Part shown: one piece after another, positions 16,204-26,186 of the stretch
How the letters are laid out: every line of letters starts with the position of its first letter
How positions within the stretch are numbered: the first letter of the stretch is position 1
Assembly: GCA_017432665.1 (NCBI GenBank)
Contig: JAFRIS010000016.1
Location: 1 to 36,522 of the forward strand
Reading direction: 5' to 3'
Source: Bacilli bacterium
GTDB lineage: Bacteria; Bacillota_I; Bacilli_A; RF39; UBA660
DNA: 36,522 nt
Position numbers and translations under genes: made by a program
The notes under the pieces: generated by a model
The model's input: only the letters and a program-made list of their open reading frames with translations
Databases searched by the model: none
What the model was told of the DNA's origin: nothing

Positions 16204-17476
16204 CTAATATTTTATCTAATTCTTCTCTTTCGGATTCATTTATTTCTTCTAATTCTTGTTCTTTGTTAAACCATGCCGGAATATTCTTATCTTCTTTAAT
16301 GGATTTCTCTTTAGGCTTAACTATTTTTTTGAATTTCTTATGTTCTTTTTCAGTTATTTTCATAGCTTCTTCTACTGTTTCTATGTTTAATCTTTTCCAT
16401 TGACCTGCGATTGTTTCAACGTAGCTCTTAGTTAATTGTTCATTATTTACTTTTAAAACATAACTAATTAAGACATTAACTACTCCAGGGTTTAATTTTT
16501 GATCAATTAATAGACTTTCTATTAACTTCTTATCTCTATCAGTAGGTTCAGCTCCTTTATATTTAGCCTTTAACAATTGATATGGTGTAATATTCTCAAA
16601 AGTATAAACCATCTTTGCCCATTTGGAATTATCCCCAGTAGGCTTCTTTAAATACTCTGGTTGACGATTATAAATAAGCGTAGGTAAATTACCATAATTA
16701 TCAAATTGATAATAATCTCGACAACTCTTTCTAAGAATAGTTTTATCAATCATTCCTTTTTCATTTAAAGAATTTCTAATTAAACCTTGCATATCTAAAC
16801 TATCCAAATTATAAATATAACTTAAATTATTAATTAATTCTTTATTTTCTTCGGTAAGATATTTTCCATTTAATTCTGGAATACCGGTAATTATTAAATT
16901 AAAATCTATACCTTTATTAATTAATATATTATTAGAATCTCTTTTAGTAATATCATCATAAATATTAGTAACTGTTCCTCTTACTGATGTAAAAACCTCA
17001 TCAAAACTACTAGTGATATCTTCATAGTCCTTTAAATTTATTCTTGGTAACTTAAAATATTCTTTAATCTTTTCATATTCTTTTTTACCTAAATTATTAT
17101 ATAAAACAACATTTAAAATTGGATGATTAAAAAACTCATTAGGACTAACAGGAGAATATAACAAATAAACTAATTGATTAATATTATCTTTCTTTATATA
17201 AGTCTTTATTAATCCAACAGCTTCTAATTTTTCCCTCGCAATAATAATATCATCTAATGATAATTGCATAGTAGCCATCAAATGATAATGTGTTAATTCA
17301 TCACTAATTAACTCTAATTTGTCTAGGTCAGAGATTAATGAATAATATAAGCTTACTGCGGTAAATCCAACAATTGGTTGATATAACATAGATACAATTT
17401 TTTTATCAATATCAGTAATAATAGATTTATTAATTACTGTATATGTATCTGCGGGTAAAATACTAATATTTTTCAT
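16190..17476 (-). CDS. dnaB: Bacillus-type DnaB replication initiation protein
   Basis: This is the Gram-positive primosome loader component, not the replicative helicase that carries the same name in E. coli. The 428-residue protein has an N-terminal winged-helix region (about 14-110, starting LPADTYTVINKS), a middle region, and a C-terminal DnaD-like domain (about 285-375). That domain carries the YxxxIxxxW signature YVETIAGQW at about 352-360. It ends with a charged linker and IPAWFNKEQ, common near the C-terminus of DnaB/DnaD proteins. I chose ATG 17476, directly behind TAGGTGGTGATTTT; the upstream start at 17524 has no ribosome site and lies before the predicted transcript start. The usual partner dnaI is not next to it in this window. 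Confidence 0.88.
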   Translation of the reverse strand: MKNISILPADTYTVINKSIITDIDKKIVSMLYQPIVGFTAVSLYYSLISDLDKLELISDELTHYHLMATMQLSLDDIIIAREKLEAVGLIKTYIKKDNINQLVYLLYSPVSPNEFFNHPILNVVLYNNLGKKEYEKIKEYFKLPRINLKDYEDITSSFDEVFTSVRGTVTNIYDDITKRDSNNILINKGIDFNLIITGIPELNGKYLTEENKELINNLSYIYNLDSLDMQGLIRNSLNEKGMIDKTILRKSCRDYYQFDNYGNLPTLIYNRQPEYLKKPTGDNSKWAKMVYTFENITPYQLLKAKYKGAEPTDRDKKLIESLLIDQKLNPGVVNVLISYVLKVNNEQLTKSYVETIAGQWKRLNIETVEEAMKITEKEHKKFKKIVKPKEKSIKEDKNIPAWFNKEQELEEINESEREELDKILEELV

Positions 17477-17495
17477 AAAATCACCACCTATATTT

Positions 17496-17524
17496 ATAAT
17501 ATAAAAACTAATTATTTTTTTCAA
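17496..17524 (-). promoter_or_regulatory. dnaB promoter
   Basis: The minus strand has TTGAAA (17519-17524), a 17-base spacer and TATTAT (17496-17501). The predicted start near 17489 gives a leader of about 12 bases holding only the ribosome site. This also supports the downstream ATG for dnaB. Confidence 0.75.
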
Positions 17525-17536
17525 GATAATAAAAGA

Positions 17537-17556
17537 AAAACTACTAAAGTAGTTTT
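17537..17556 (-). terminator. Terminator after the prepilin peptidase gene
   Basis: An 8-base stem AAAACTAC/GTAGTTTT (17537-17544 with 17549-17556) is followed on the minus strand by TCTTTTATT. It overlaps the stop codon. Confidence 0.75.
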
Positions 17557-18311
17557 ATAAATTCAATAATATTTGGAACATTTATACCTGTAAAATAAAC
17601 AAAAGTAAAAGCAATCAGTAAAAACGGTCCAAAAGGAACTAATCTCTCATGTTTTTTAACTAATAATAATAATGATACAGGTAAGGCTAAAATACTACCT
17701 ATAAAGATAACAATTAGTCCTAATAATGGATGAAGTATTAAACCAAAAACAAACATCATTTTAATATCTCCACCACCAAGAGTTTCTTTCTTAAAAACAA
17801 AATTACCAAGTAACATTATTCCATACATTATAGTGAACAAAACTATTCCTGATAAAAAGCATATTACTGTTCCAATAATTCCTACTTGAAGCACTTTAAT
17901 TATTAAGAAATAACCTGAAAAGAAAATTAACAATTCATCAGGAATAATATAATATGATAAATCAGATACAGAAATAATTATTAACATAGATACTATTCCT
18001 AGAGCTATTAATAAGTCATAAGAAAAGCCAAAGGCAAAGTATGCTAAAGCAAATAATACTCCTGTAAAAAATTCCATATATGAAGATAAAGCATCTATTT
18101 TACCTTTACAGTATCGACATCTACCTCTCAATAATAAGAATGATATCAATGGTACCATATCTAATAAAGTTAATTTATGATGACACCTATCACAATAACT
18201 TCTGGAATTCAAAAAGTTTTCGTGATTAGGTAGTCTAGTCCCTACTACAGTAAAGAATGATCCCATTAATAATCCTAAAATAAAAAAGGTAATTAAATAT
18301 AAAGTTTCCAT
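17544..18311 (-). CDS. Prepilin peptidase (A24 family)
   Basis: This 255-residue polytopic membrane aspartic protease cleaves and N-methylates type IV pilin-like signal peptides. An N-terminal zinc-binding loop holds C40xxC43 and C65xxC68. The two catalytic aspartates are D117 (SVSDLSYYIIPD) and D182 (LGGGDIKMM). Its full length with both Cys pairs resembles PilD/ComC rather than the short TadV type. The ATG at 18311 follows a ribosome site in the 17-base gap after the type II secretion F gene, so they are cotranscribed. Its pilin substrates and the assembly ATPase are not in the window. A competence (Com) pseudopilus or a type IV pilus are both possible. Confidence 0.93.
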   Translation of the reverse strand: METLYLITFFILGLLMGSFFTVVGTRLPNHENFLNSRSYCDRCHHKLTLLDMVPLISFLLLRGRCRYCKGKIDALSSYMEFFTGVLFALAYFAFGFSYDLLIALGIVSMLIIISVSDLSYYIIPDELLIFFSGYFLIIKVLQVGIIGTVICFLSGIVLFTIMYGIMLLGNFVFKKETLGGGDIKMMFVFGLILHPLLGLIVIFIGSILALPVSLLLLVKKHERLVPFGPFLLIAFTFVYFTGINVPNIIEFIKLL

Positions 18312-18328
18312 ATATAATTACCTCCTTA

Positions 18329-19768
18329 TTATTTAACTTGACTATAAATAGAGAACATCGGTTGAATAATTGATATTAAGATAACACCAACAACAACGGC
18401 CAAGAAAACAATCATAATCGGTTCTACTAAACTCTTCATCTGATCAATAACGTTTTTATGTAACATTTGGAAGTGCGAAGCAACTTTTTCCATCATTGCA
18501 CCTAATTGACCAGTTGTTTCACCAGTAACAATCATTTCATAAGCAACAATCGGAATAGCCCATTGCCCTCTGAAGGCAGATGATATTGAATCACCACGAC
18601 CTAAGTTTTCAAGTGTTTGATTAATTATTTTAGTATAAACTTCATTACTAGTAATTTTTGATAAGATTTCCATACTATCTGTAATAAATACACCGTGATT
18701 TAATAATGAAGCAAATGTCTTTGTAAAGTTAGCAATTTCATTATAAATAATAACATCTTTAAAAACTGGCAAATGCATTAATATTATTTGAACTCTTTCC
18801 CTAAAAGGCTGAATTCTTTTATATAGTTGTATAAATGTTATAACTACTGCTGCTACAGAGATTACTAATATATACCATTTTTCTTTAATAAAGTTACTAA
18901 CTTTAATAATTATTTGTGTTAAGACAGGTAATGTAGCTCCATTAGACTCAAACATAGAAGTAAATTGTGGAACTAAGTAAGTAAGCATGAATATTAAAAC
19001 TCCGAAGGCAATTGTTAATACGACTGCCGGATATGTCATGGCCGATTTCATTTGCTTACGAGTTTGATCCATTGAAGTATAATATTCTGCCATATCATCT
19101 AGAATCGAAGGTAAATCACCAGTCATTTCTGATGTCTTTACCATGTTTATTAATAACTTAGGGTAAATTTTATCTTGCATCATCATAGCTTCTGATAAAC
19201 TTTCACCTTTTAATAATTGATAAACTAATTCACTGAAACTTTTTCTTAGTTTAGGTTTAGTAGATTGTTTTGCTAAGATTTTAACTGAATCAGCTAAAGG
19301 AATACCAGATTTAATATATGTAGATAACTGAGTTAAAGAGAAAGATAAGTCATTAGCTTTAATAGGAGAATTCATACCGATATCGATATCTCCCTTACCT
19401 CTTTCTTTTACTTCTAGAACTTGGTACTCTTGTGATAATAAGAAATTACGAACATCTTCTTCACTCTCAGCATCAAAAGAACCTCTTTCTTTTTTACCTA
19501 CACCATTAATAATTGTATATTTATAAGACTTTAATGGTCTTCTAACTCTTGTTCTTGAATCACCTGGTTGATCTTGTGGTAACGCAGCCTCTTGAGTACT
19601 AGTAGGTGCAGGGTTATTAGCTAATTGTTGTTGCTGATTATTATTTGCAACAGCTTGTTGTTGATTTGCTTGTTGTTGAGCAGCAGCTTCTGTTGCATTA
19701 GCAGGTGCTGGTGCTGCTTGTTGTTGTACGGCTGTATTAGTTTTAGCATTTTTCTTTTTTCCTAGCAT
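18329..19768 (-). CDS. Type II secretion/type IV pilus inner-membrane protein F (PilC/ComGB-like)
   Basis: This polytopic protein forms the inner-membrane platform for assembling type IV pilus-like filaments. The 479-residue protein has two T2SSF domains (about residues 140-260 and 340-460). Typical helices include AMTYPAVVLTIAFGVLIFMLTYLVP and the final LVEPIMIVFLAVVVGVILISI region. Before them lies a GspF N-domain (YKYTIINGVGKKERGSFDA). Residues 9-69 are an unusual low-complexity tract of Gln, Ala, Asn and Pro (QQQ repeated four times) not typical of PilC or ComGB. I chose ATG 19768, with GGAAGGTAG upstream; a GTG at 19801 is also in frame. It pairs with the prepilin peptidase gene downstream, but no ATPase gene is adjacent. 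Confidence 0.9.
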   Translation of the reverse strand: MLGKKKNAKTNTAVQQQAAPAPANATEAAAQQQANQQQAVANNNQQQQLANNPAPTSTQEAALPQDQPGDSRTRVRRPLKSYKYTIINGVGKKERGSFDAESEEDVRNFLLSQEYQVLEVKERGKGDIDIGMNSPIKANDLSFSLTQLSTYIKSGIPLADSVKILAKQSTKPKLRKSFSELVYQLLKGESLSEAMMMQDKIYPKLLINMVKTSEMTGDLPSILDDMAEYYTSMDQTRKQMKSAMTYPAVVLTIAFGVLIFMLTYLVPQFTSMFESNGATLPVLTQIIIKVSNFIKEKWYILVISVAAVVITFIQLYKRIQPFRERVQIILMHLPVFKDVIIYNEIANFTKTFASLLNHGVFITDSMEILSKITSNEVYTKIINQTLENLGRGDSISSAFRGQWAIPIVAYEMIVTGETTGQLGAMMEKVASHFQMLHKNVIDQMKSLVEPIMIVFLAVVVGVILISIIQPMFSIYSQVK

Positions 19769-19806
19769 ACAAACTACCTTCCTCTTTATCTTTCTATACA
19801 CTTATC

Positions 19807-19815
19807 ATTTTAACA
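19807..19815 (-). promoter_or_regulatory. Possible extended -10 promoter for the F/prepilin peptidase operon
   Basis: The minus strand has TGT-TAAAAT (19807-19815). A TTGAAA lies only 9 bases upstream and is not properly spaced, so the -35 is unclear. The predicted leader is about 32 bases. Confidence 0.35.
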
Positions 19816-19865
19816 TAACTTTTTCAAATTTAAAACATTTATTTACATTTTTTATTAAAGTTAAC

Positions 19866-22038
<2,173 letters not shown>

Positions 22039-22061
22039 AGAAATCACCTCTAAGCGTTCTA

Positions 22062-22090
22062 ATTATATCAAAAAAAGATTAGTTTTAAAA
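22062..22090 (-). promoter_or_regulatory. queA-tgt promoter nested in a terminator
   Basis: The minus strand has TGA-TATAAT (extended -10 at 22062-22070) with TTTTAA (22085-22090) at a 17-base spacing. The weak -35 lies in the loop of the terminator at 22076-22099. The leader is about 17 bases. Confidence 0.55.
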
Positions 22091-22099
22091 TACTAATCT
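22076..22099 (-). terminator. Terminator after the exported-protein gene
   Basis: An 8-base stem AGATTAGT/ACTAATCT (22076-22083 with 22092-22099) is followed on the minus strand by a run of T. Confidence 0.8.
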
Positions 22100-22100
22100 C

Positions 22101-22805
22101 TTAAATACTAAAGTTTTTCTTAATATATCTTTTACTATTTTTTGCTTTAATTTTATCATTATATCTACTAGCTCCAGAAGCTATAGTCATTTTTGATACT
22201 TCAATAACTTCATCATATAACTCAACTATATCTTTAGCATTCATTTCATTGAAATTCATATCTTGAATAGTTGCACTTAAATTAATAGCTTCATTCATAG
22301 CTTTTGATTTAATTATATATCCTGCACCTTGAAAATCTTTTTTAACTTCGGCTACACCTTTAGGTGTTAAGAATAAAGTATCTTCATTATAATCAGGTGC
22401 TGGAGTTAATGTAACACTATTGATAGATACTTTTTCTTCATCTGCAATTGCTCCTTTAGCAGAATATAACAATATTTCAGTAGCTGTTTCTTCAAAGTTT
22501 TCTCTTAACCAATTAAGCGTTTCATTATATAAATCTTCTTCACCAGAACTAGCATAATAATTTAAATCAAGTATTTTCTTTCTAAATTTTGCGTCTTTTG
22601 CAAGAATATTAATAGTACCAGCATCTATTTCTTCATCTAAAGTAGTCAAATTTTGAATATCTTCATCTTCTAATAATTGCTCAATTGGAGTAGATTCTAA
22701 ATAACAATCTTTTTCATTTGCTTGATTAAGAGCCGCACTAGAACCAGCAAGAGCTAATGCCAATGCTATAGCACCTACTTTAACTTTAATACTATCTTTT
22801 GTCAT
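22101..22805 (-). CDS. Exported protein of unknown function
   Basis: This 234-residue protein has a clear signal peptide: basic MTKDSIKVKVG, hydrophobic AIALALALAG, then SSAALNQA. There is no lipobox Cys at the end, so it is secreted or left as an N-terminal anchor. The mature part is helical and acidic (PIEQLLEDEDIQNLTTLDEEID), with WLRENFEETATEILLYSAKG and a C-terminal basic helix ending in KRYIKKNFSI. I recognise no family. I chose ATG 22805, with GAGGGGGAT before it; the upstream codons would fall before the predicted transcript start near 22827. It is monocistronic, with a near-consensus promoter and its own terminator, implying strong constitutive expression. Confidence 0.65.
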   Translation of the reverse strand: MTKDSIKVKVGAIALALALAGSSAALNQANEKDCYLESTPIEQLLEDEDIQNLTTLDEEIDAGTINILAKDAKFRKKILDLNYYASSGEEDLYNETLNWLRENFEETATEILLYSAKGAIADEEKVSINSVTLTPAPDYNEDTLFLTPKGVAEVKKDFQGAGYIIKSKAMNEAINLSATIQDMNFNEMNAKDIVELYDEVIEVSKMTIASGASRYNDKIKAKNSKRYIKKNFSI

Positions 22806-22833
22806 ATTATCCCCCTCTTTCAAAAACATGTAC

Positions 22834-22862
22834 ATTATACCACAAATGTTGGAAAATGTCAA
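22834..22862 (-). promoter_or_regulatory. Consensus sigma-A promoter of the exported-protein gene
   Basis: The minus strand has exact TTGACA (22857-22862), a 17-base spacer and exact TATAAT (22834-22839), with a TG extended -10 (TGG before TATAAT). It is the best promoter in the window. Confidence 0.92.
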
Positions 22863-22871
22863 TTTTTGCCA

Positions 22872-22893
22872 ATAAAAAAGCACTTTAAGTGCT
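22872..22893 (-). terminator. Terminator after ruvB
   Basis: A 6-base stem AGCACT/AGTGCT (22879-22884 with 22888-22893) is followed on the minus strand by TTTTTTATT. It overlaps the ruvB stop codon. Confidence 0.75.
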
Positions 22894-23929
22894 ATCCTAA
22901 ATCTAAAGTAGTTTGTTCTCCTTTGGCTTTACTTTTCTTATTAGGAATACCTAATACTTCATAAGCTTTTTCAGTAACTACTCTACCGCGTGATGTTCTT
23001 TTTAATAATCCTATTTGTAATAAATACGGTTCATAAACATCTTCAATAGTAGTAACTTCTTCACCAATGGATGAACTAATTGCATCAATTCCTACTGGTC
23101 CACCATTAAACTTATTAATAATGGCACTTAATAATTCTCTATCAGTATTATCAAGCCCTATCTTATCAACTTTTAATTTATTTAAGGCTTTTTCAGTAAT
23201 AGCTAAATCAATATTTCCATCACCTTGTACCATAGCAAAATCTCTTACTCTTTTAAATAATCTATTAGCAATTCTAGGAGTACCACGACTTCTCATAGCA
23301 AGTTCTACTGCTGCTGCTTCATCAATAGTCATATCAAGTACTCTAGCTGTTCTTTTAACGATATCAGTAAGTTCTTCCACAGTATAAAATTGTAATTTAT
23401 TAATAATACCAAATCTATCTCTTAATGGAGATGATAAATCACCTGCTCGAGTAGTTGCTCCTACAAGTGTAAATGGAGGTAAATCTATCTTTATATTACG
23501 ACTATTACCTTCACTACCTACAATAATATCTAGTGAGAAATCTTCCATTGCTGGATATAGTATTTCCTCAATATATCTAGGCATACGATGTATTTCATCA
23601 ATAAATAATACATCTCCAGGTTCAAGTGATGAAAGTATTGCTGCTAAGTCACCTGTCTTTTCAATACTAGGTCCACTAGCTGTCTTTATATTAGTACCCA
23701 ATTCATGAGCAATAATAAAAGCTAATGTAGTTTTACCAAGTCCTGGAGGACCATATAATAAAACATGATCTAGAGCTTCTTTACGCATCTTAGCTGCTTC
23801 TACAAAGACTTTAATATTTTCTTTGACATCAGTTTGCCCTATATATTCATCAATAGTTTCTGGACGTAGTGTATTATCAATAACATTGTCATTTTCTAAT
23901 TCATAATTAGTTACAACACTTTCTTCCAT
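22892..23929 (-). CDS. ruvB: Holliday junction branch-migration ATPase RuvB
   Basis: This AAA+ hexameric motor drives branch migration of Holliday junctions with RuvA. The 345-residue protein has [12 protein letters not shown] (21-31), Walker [10 protein letters not shown] at 60-68, Walker [10 protein letters not shown], sensor [20 protein letters not shown] with the arginine finger, and the C-terminal winged helix ([15 protein letters not shown] ... RTSRGRVVT). Length and motifs are complete. The ATG at 23929 follows AGGAGGG. It starts 9 bases after ruvA. The resolvase ruvC is absent, as usual in Firmicutes, which use RecU. The tail after GIPNK is Lys-rich. Confidence 0.98.
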   Translation of the reverse strand: MEESVVTNYELENDNVIDNTLRPETIDEYIGQTDVKENIKVFVEAAKMRKEALDHVLLYGPPGLGKTTLAFIIAHELGTNIKTASGPSIEKTGDLAAILSSLEPGDVLFIDEIHRMPRYIEEILYPAMEDFSLDIIVGSEGNSRNIKIDLPPFTLVGATTRAGDLSSPLRDRFGIINKLQFYTVEELTDIVKRTARVLDMTIDEAAAVELAMRSRGTPRIANRLFKRVRDFAMVQGDGNIDLAITEKALNKLKVDKIGLDNTDRELLSAIINKFNGGPVGIDAISSSIGEEVTTIEDVYEPYLLQIGLLKRTSRGRVVTEKAYEVLGIPNKKSKAKGEQTTLDLG

Positions 23930-23938
23930 ATAACCCTC

Positions 23939-24502
23939 CTATTTTAATAATAATCTTAATGATTCTTTTACTTGTTCTTCAATAGTCAAAGTATTATCTA
24001 CTTTACCAAGTACTGGTTTAATTTCTTTATCTTTATAGCCTAATCCTATTAATACTTCATATAATTCGTTTTGAGTTTCTACTTCAGTAGTACTAATACC
24101 TTCACTAGTTGTTTCCATTTTACCTTTTAAATCTAATACTATTTGACGAGCAAGTTTTTCTCCAATCTTAGGGAATTTCTTTAAATATAAGATGTTTTCA
24201 CGATTAATTGCATCAATAATACCTTCTACTGATCCAACAGCTAAAATAGGCAAAGTCATCTTACAACCTAATCCTTTAACACTAATAAGTTTTAAGAACA
24301 ACTCTTTCTCTTCCAATAGTTTAAATCCATATAATAAATGAGCATCTTCTGATATTTGTTGATAAACATATACTTTGTATTCTACTCCAGGTTCAAATGA
24401 ATATGGATTAGATACATGTATTAAATAGCCTACTCCATTATTATCTAAAACTATCGCATTATTTTTAATATCTGTAACTGTTCCTTTAATATAATCAAAC
24501 AT
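23939..24502 (-). CDS. ruvA: Holliday junction DNA-binding protein RuvA
   Basis: RuvA binds the four-way junction as a tetramer and loads RuvB. The 187-residue protein has the N-terminal OB domain (FDYIKGTVTDIKNNAIVLDNNGVGYLI), helix-hairpin-helix motifs in domain II (LISVKGLGCKMTLPIL, LKKFPKIGEKLARQIVLDLKGK), a linker, and domain III (ELYEVLIGLGYKDKEIKPVL). In the first hairpin the usual GIGPK reads GLGCK, a mild departure. I chose ATG 24502, preceded by TTAGGTGATAAG; the TTG at 24517 lies upstream of that site. It is the first gene of ruvAB, with a promoter overlapping the previous gene's terminator. Confidence 0.96.
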   Translation of the reverse strand: MFDYIKGTVTDIKNNAIVLDNNGVGYLIHVSNPYSFEPGVEYKVYVYQQISEDAHLLYGFKLLEEKELFLKLISVKGLGCKMTLPILAVGSVEGIIDAINRENILYLKKFPKIGEKLARQIVLDLKGKMETTSEGISTTEVETQNELYEVLIGLGYKDKEIKPVLGKVDNTLTIEEQVKESLRLLLK

Positions 24503-24519
24503 CTTATCACCTAACAATT

Positions 24520-24548
24520 ATTATAAAACAAAAAAGTTCGATAAGCAA
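24520..24548 (-). promoter_or_regulatory. ruvAB promoter nested in a terminator
   Basis: The minus strand has TATAAT (24520-24525), with TTGCTT (24543-24548) exactly 17 bases upstream. TTGCTT is the loop of the terminator hairpin 24534-24557. The start near 24513 gives an 11-base leader. Confidence 0.5.
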
Positions 24549-24557
24549 ATCGAACTT
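24525..24557 (-). terminator. Terminator after the Cys-containing surface protein gene
   Basis: A perfect 9-base stem AAGTTCGAT/ATCGAACTT (24534-24542 with 24549-24557) is followed on the minus strand by TTTTGTTTT. It lies 60 bases past the stop codon. Confidence 0.85.
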
Positions 24558-24566
24558 ATTCCCTAT

Positions 24567-24594
24567 TTTATATATGTAAATTTATATATGTAAA
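24567..24594. repeat. Tandem 14-base repeat in a 3' untranslated region
   Basis: TTTATATATGTAAA occurs twice without a gap (24567-24580 and 24581-24594), between the stop of the surface protein gene and its terminator. With A/T-rich content it may simply be a slippage duplication. Confidence 0.85.
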
Positions 24595-24618
24595 CAATTT
24601 TTTCTATAATGCTAATTA

Positions 24619-25695
24619 CTAATAGAGACAATGAGAATCTTCTAGAGTAACATAACATCCACCAGAACCTTCATCAATGTAACTTCTTCCATCGGAATCA
24701 ATCTGAACATATACACCATCTACATAACAATCAAACCAATATCTATCACGATAATGTTCACTACAATATGAATTATCAAAAGCATTCAACAATATCATTT
24801 TATTTGTTTCATAGATTGGTTTTGAGTCATTAGAAGTTTCATCTACTCCTCCTCTTATTTCATATGTTCCTGGTGTTAATCCTGAGTATTCATTTGCCAT
24901 TTCAGAAGTTACAATGAAAACCACATAACTTTCTTCTACAACGTCATTTCTAATTTTATGTTTAAGACAATTATGCATCCCAGAATAAAACGATTGTAGA
25001 CTATTCATAGCATCTACTGCTGTTAAATATTGTGTTATTCCAGCCGCTATAGGCTGTCCAAAATATATACTGTTATGAGTTGAAGTATTGTCATATATGT
25101 TAGCTGTATATCTTATCATTGAATGATCAACTACTATGGCATTACTATTAGCTTGTTTATAATTAACAGTAAAAACTAAATTCAAGTTTTGAATAGTACT
25201 TGGTAATTGATTGTTTTCTATATCTTTTTTAAATTCTATCCTTATTTTGTATGTTTCAGATGTATTTGCTTTTAATTCCTGATTAACAACTAATGAAGCT
25301 CCACTATCATATGTAACACTATAAATTAAATAGTTAGGTAAAGTAGATATTTCAGAGCCATTTAATTTAGAACTTATTGTATCTATCATGGCATCTATTG
25401 TTCCATCATTTACTGCATCTACAGTAAATTCATAGAAATCTCCTGGCTTTGTTAGTTTTATATTATAGCTTACTGTTGTTCCAGAATTAGCAATAGTAGC
25501 TGCTTGAGTTACATTAGAACTAGTTACACTACCATTAGTTACTTGAACATTTTCCCAATGTATATCCCAAGTAGGATTATTAATACCAGCAATACCATTT
25601 ATAATCAAATTAGATTGTAATGTAGCGTAGCCAATGCTAATACATAGTATTAATAAGATCAATAACAGTTTGGTTCTTTTTTTAGCCTTTTTCAT
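24619..25695 (-). CDS. Secreted surface protein with Cys-containing C-terminus
   Basis: This 358-residue protein starts with a basic segment (KKAKKRTK) and a hydrophobic core, then IGYATLQSNLIINGIAGI. That border resembles the signals of TasA/camelysin-like surface proteins, though no SipW-type peptidase is in the window. The first half (about 40-185) is a beta-sandwich-like region starting NPTWDIHWENVQVTNGSV, with alternating strands and many Ser, Thr and Asn. The second half holds five cysteines after the signal region (HNCLKHK, YCSEHY, FDCYVDG, GGCYVT, SHCLY), possibly disulfide-bonded. I recognise no named family. The ATG follows AGGAGAATA. It is monocistronic, with a promoter at 25714-25742. 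Confidence 0.65.
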   Translation of the reverse strand: MKKAKKRTKLLLILLILCISIGYATLQSNLIINGIAGINNPTWDIHWENVQVTNGSVTSSNVTQAATIANSGTTVSYNIKLTKPGDFYEFTVDAVNDGTIDAMIDTISSKLNGSEISTLPNYLIYSVTYDSGASLVVNQELKANTSETYKIRIEFKKDIENNQLPSTIQNLNLVFTVNYKQANSNAIVVDHSMIRYTANIYDNTSTHNSIYFGQPIAAGITQYLTAVDAMNSLQSFYSGMHNCLKHKIRNDVVEESYVVFIVTSEMANEYSGLTPGTYEIRGGVDETSNDSKPIYETNKMILLNAFDNSYCSEHYRDRYWFDCYVDGVYVQIDSDGRSYIDEGSGGCYVTLEDSHCLY

Positions 25696-25713
25696 AACTA
25701 TTCTCCTATGTTA

Positions 25714-25742
25714 AGTATACACACATTTTATTATTTTCACAA
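25714..25742 (-). promoter_or_regulatory. Promoter of the Cys-containing surface protein gene
   Basis: The minus strand has TTGTGA (25737-25742), a 17-base spacer and TATACT (25714-25719). The -35 touches the T-tract of the preceding terminator. Confidence 0.6.
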
Positions 25743-25765
25743 CAAAAAAAGAGTTTATGACTCTT
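25743..25765 (-). terminator. Terminator after the 131-residue paralog
   Basis: A 6-base stem AAGAGT/ACTCTT (25749-25754 with 25760-25765) is followed on the minus strand by TTTTTTGTTG. It overlaps the stop codon. Confidence 0.7.
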
Positions 25766-26159
25766 ATTTTTTATATGTATATACTTTACCCAATTCCTTA
25801 TTTACTCTTTCTACATATGCATCAAGATCTTTAAACATTTCTCTTTCTTTTTTCATCTTTTCTTCATAATCTGCCATATAATCTCTTGTTCCTTGAGCAC
25901 ATTTATCGTAGTTATCTAGATAAAATTCTTCTGCTGGAATTCTCTTTTCATCTACCATTTCCTTGTCTTTATCACGCAAACTAGCTATATGAATTTTTCT
26001 TAGACAACAAGCTATTATTATCTTCTCATCTAAGTTTAGATTTCCTTTATCCTTTTCTTCGTTAAACCAATCACACACCTCACGGTAACCTCTAGCAGAT
26101 AAAGAGTGTGCTCTTACTATCCAATGAAATGTTTCAATTGGGCTTTTGTCGTCTAACAT
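25764..26159 (-). CDS. Unknown cytosolic protein, paralog of the next gene
   Basis: This 131-residue, highly charged, helical protein has no signal or membrane segment. I recognise no family. It shares a block order with the 153-residue protein encoded just upstream: NLNLDEKIIIACCLRKI here against DLSTDEKCLIATYLAFA there, then EFYLDNYDKC against KYYFNNYKDC. So the two are divergent duplicates. Two Cys (ACC) in the first block and one in the second could bind metal, but only the last is shared. The ATG follows AGGAGGT at good spacing. It has its own promoter and terminator, so it is transcribed apart from its paralog. Confidence 0.6.
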   Translation of the reverse strand: MLDDKSPIETFHWIVRAHSLSARGYREVCDWFNEEKDKGNLNLDEKIIIACCLRKIHIASLRDKDKEMVDEKRIPAEEFYLDNYDKCAQGTRDYMADYEEKMKKEREMFKDLDAYVERVNKELGKVYTYKK

Positions 26160-26186
26160 CTTTCAAACCTCCTGTATTATATATTC

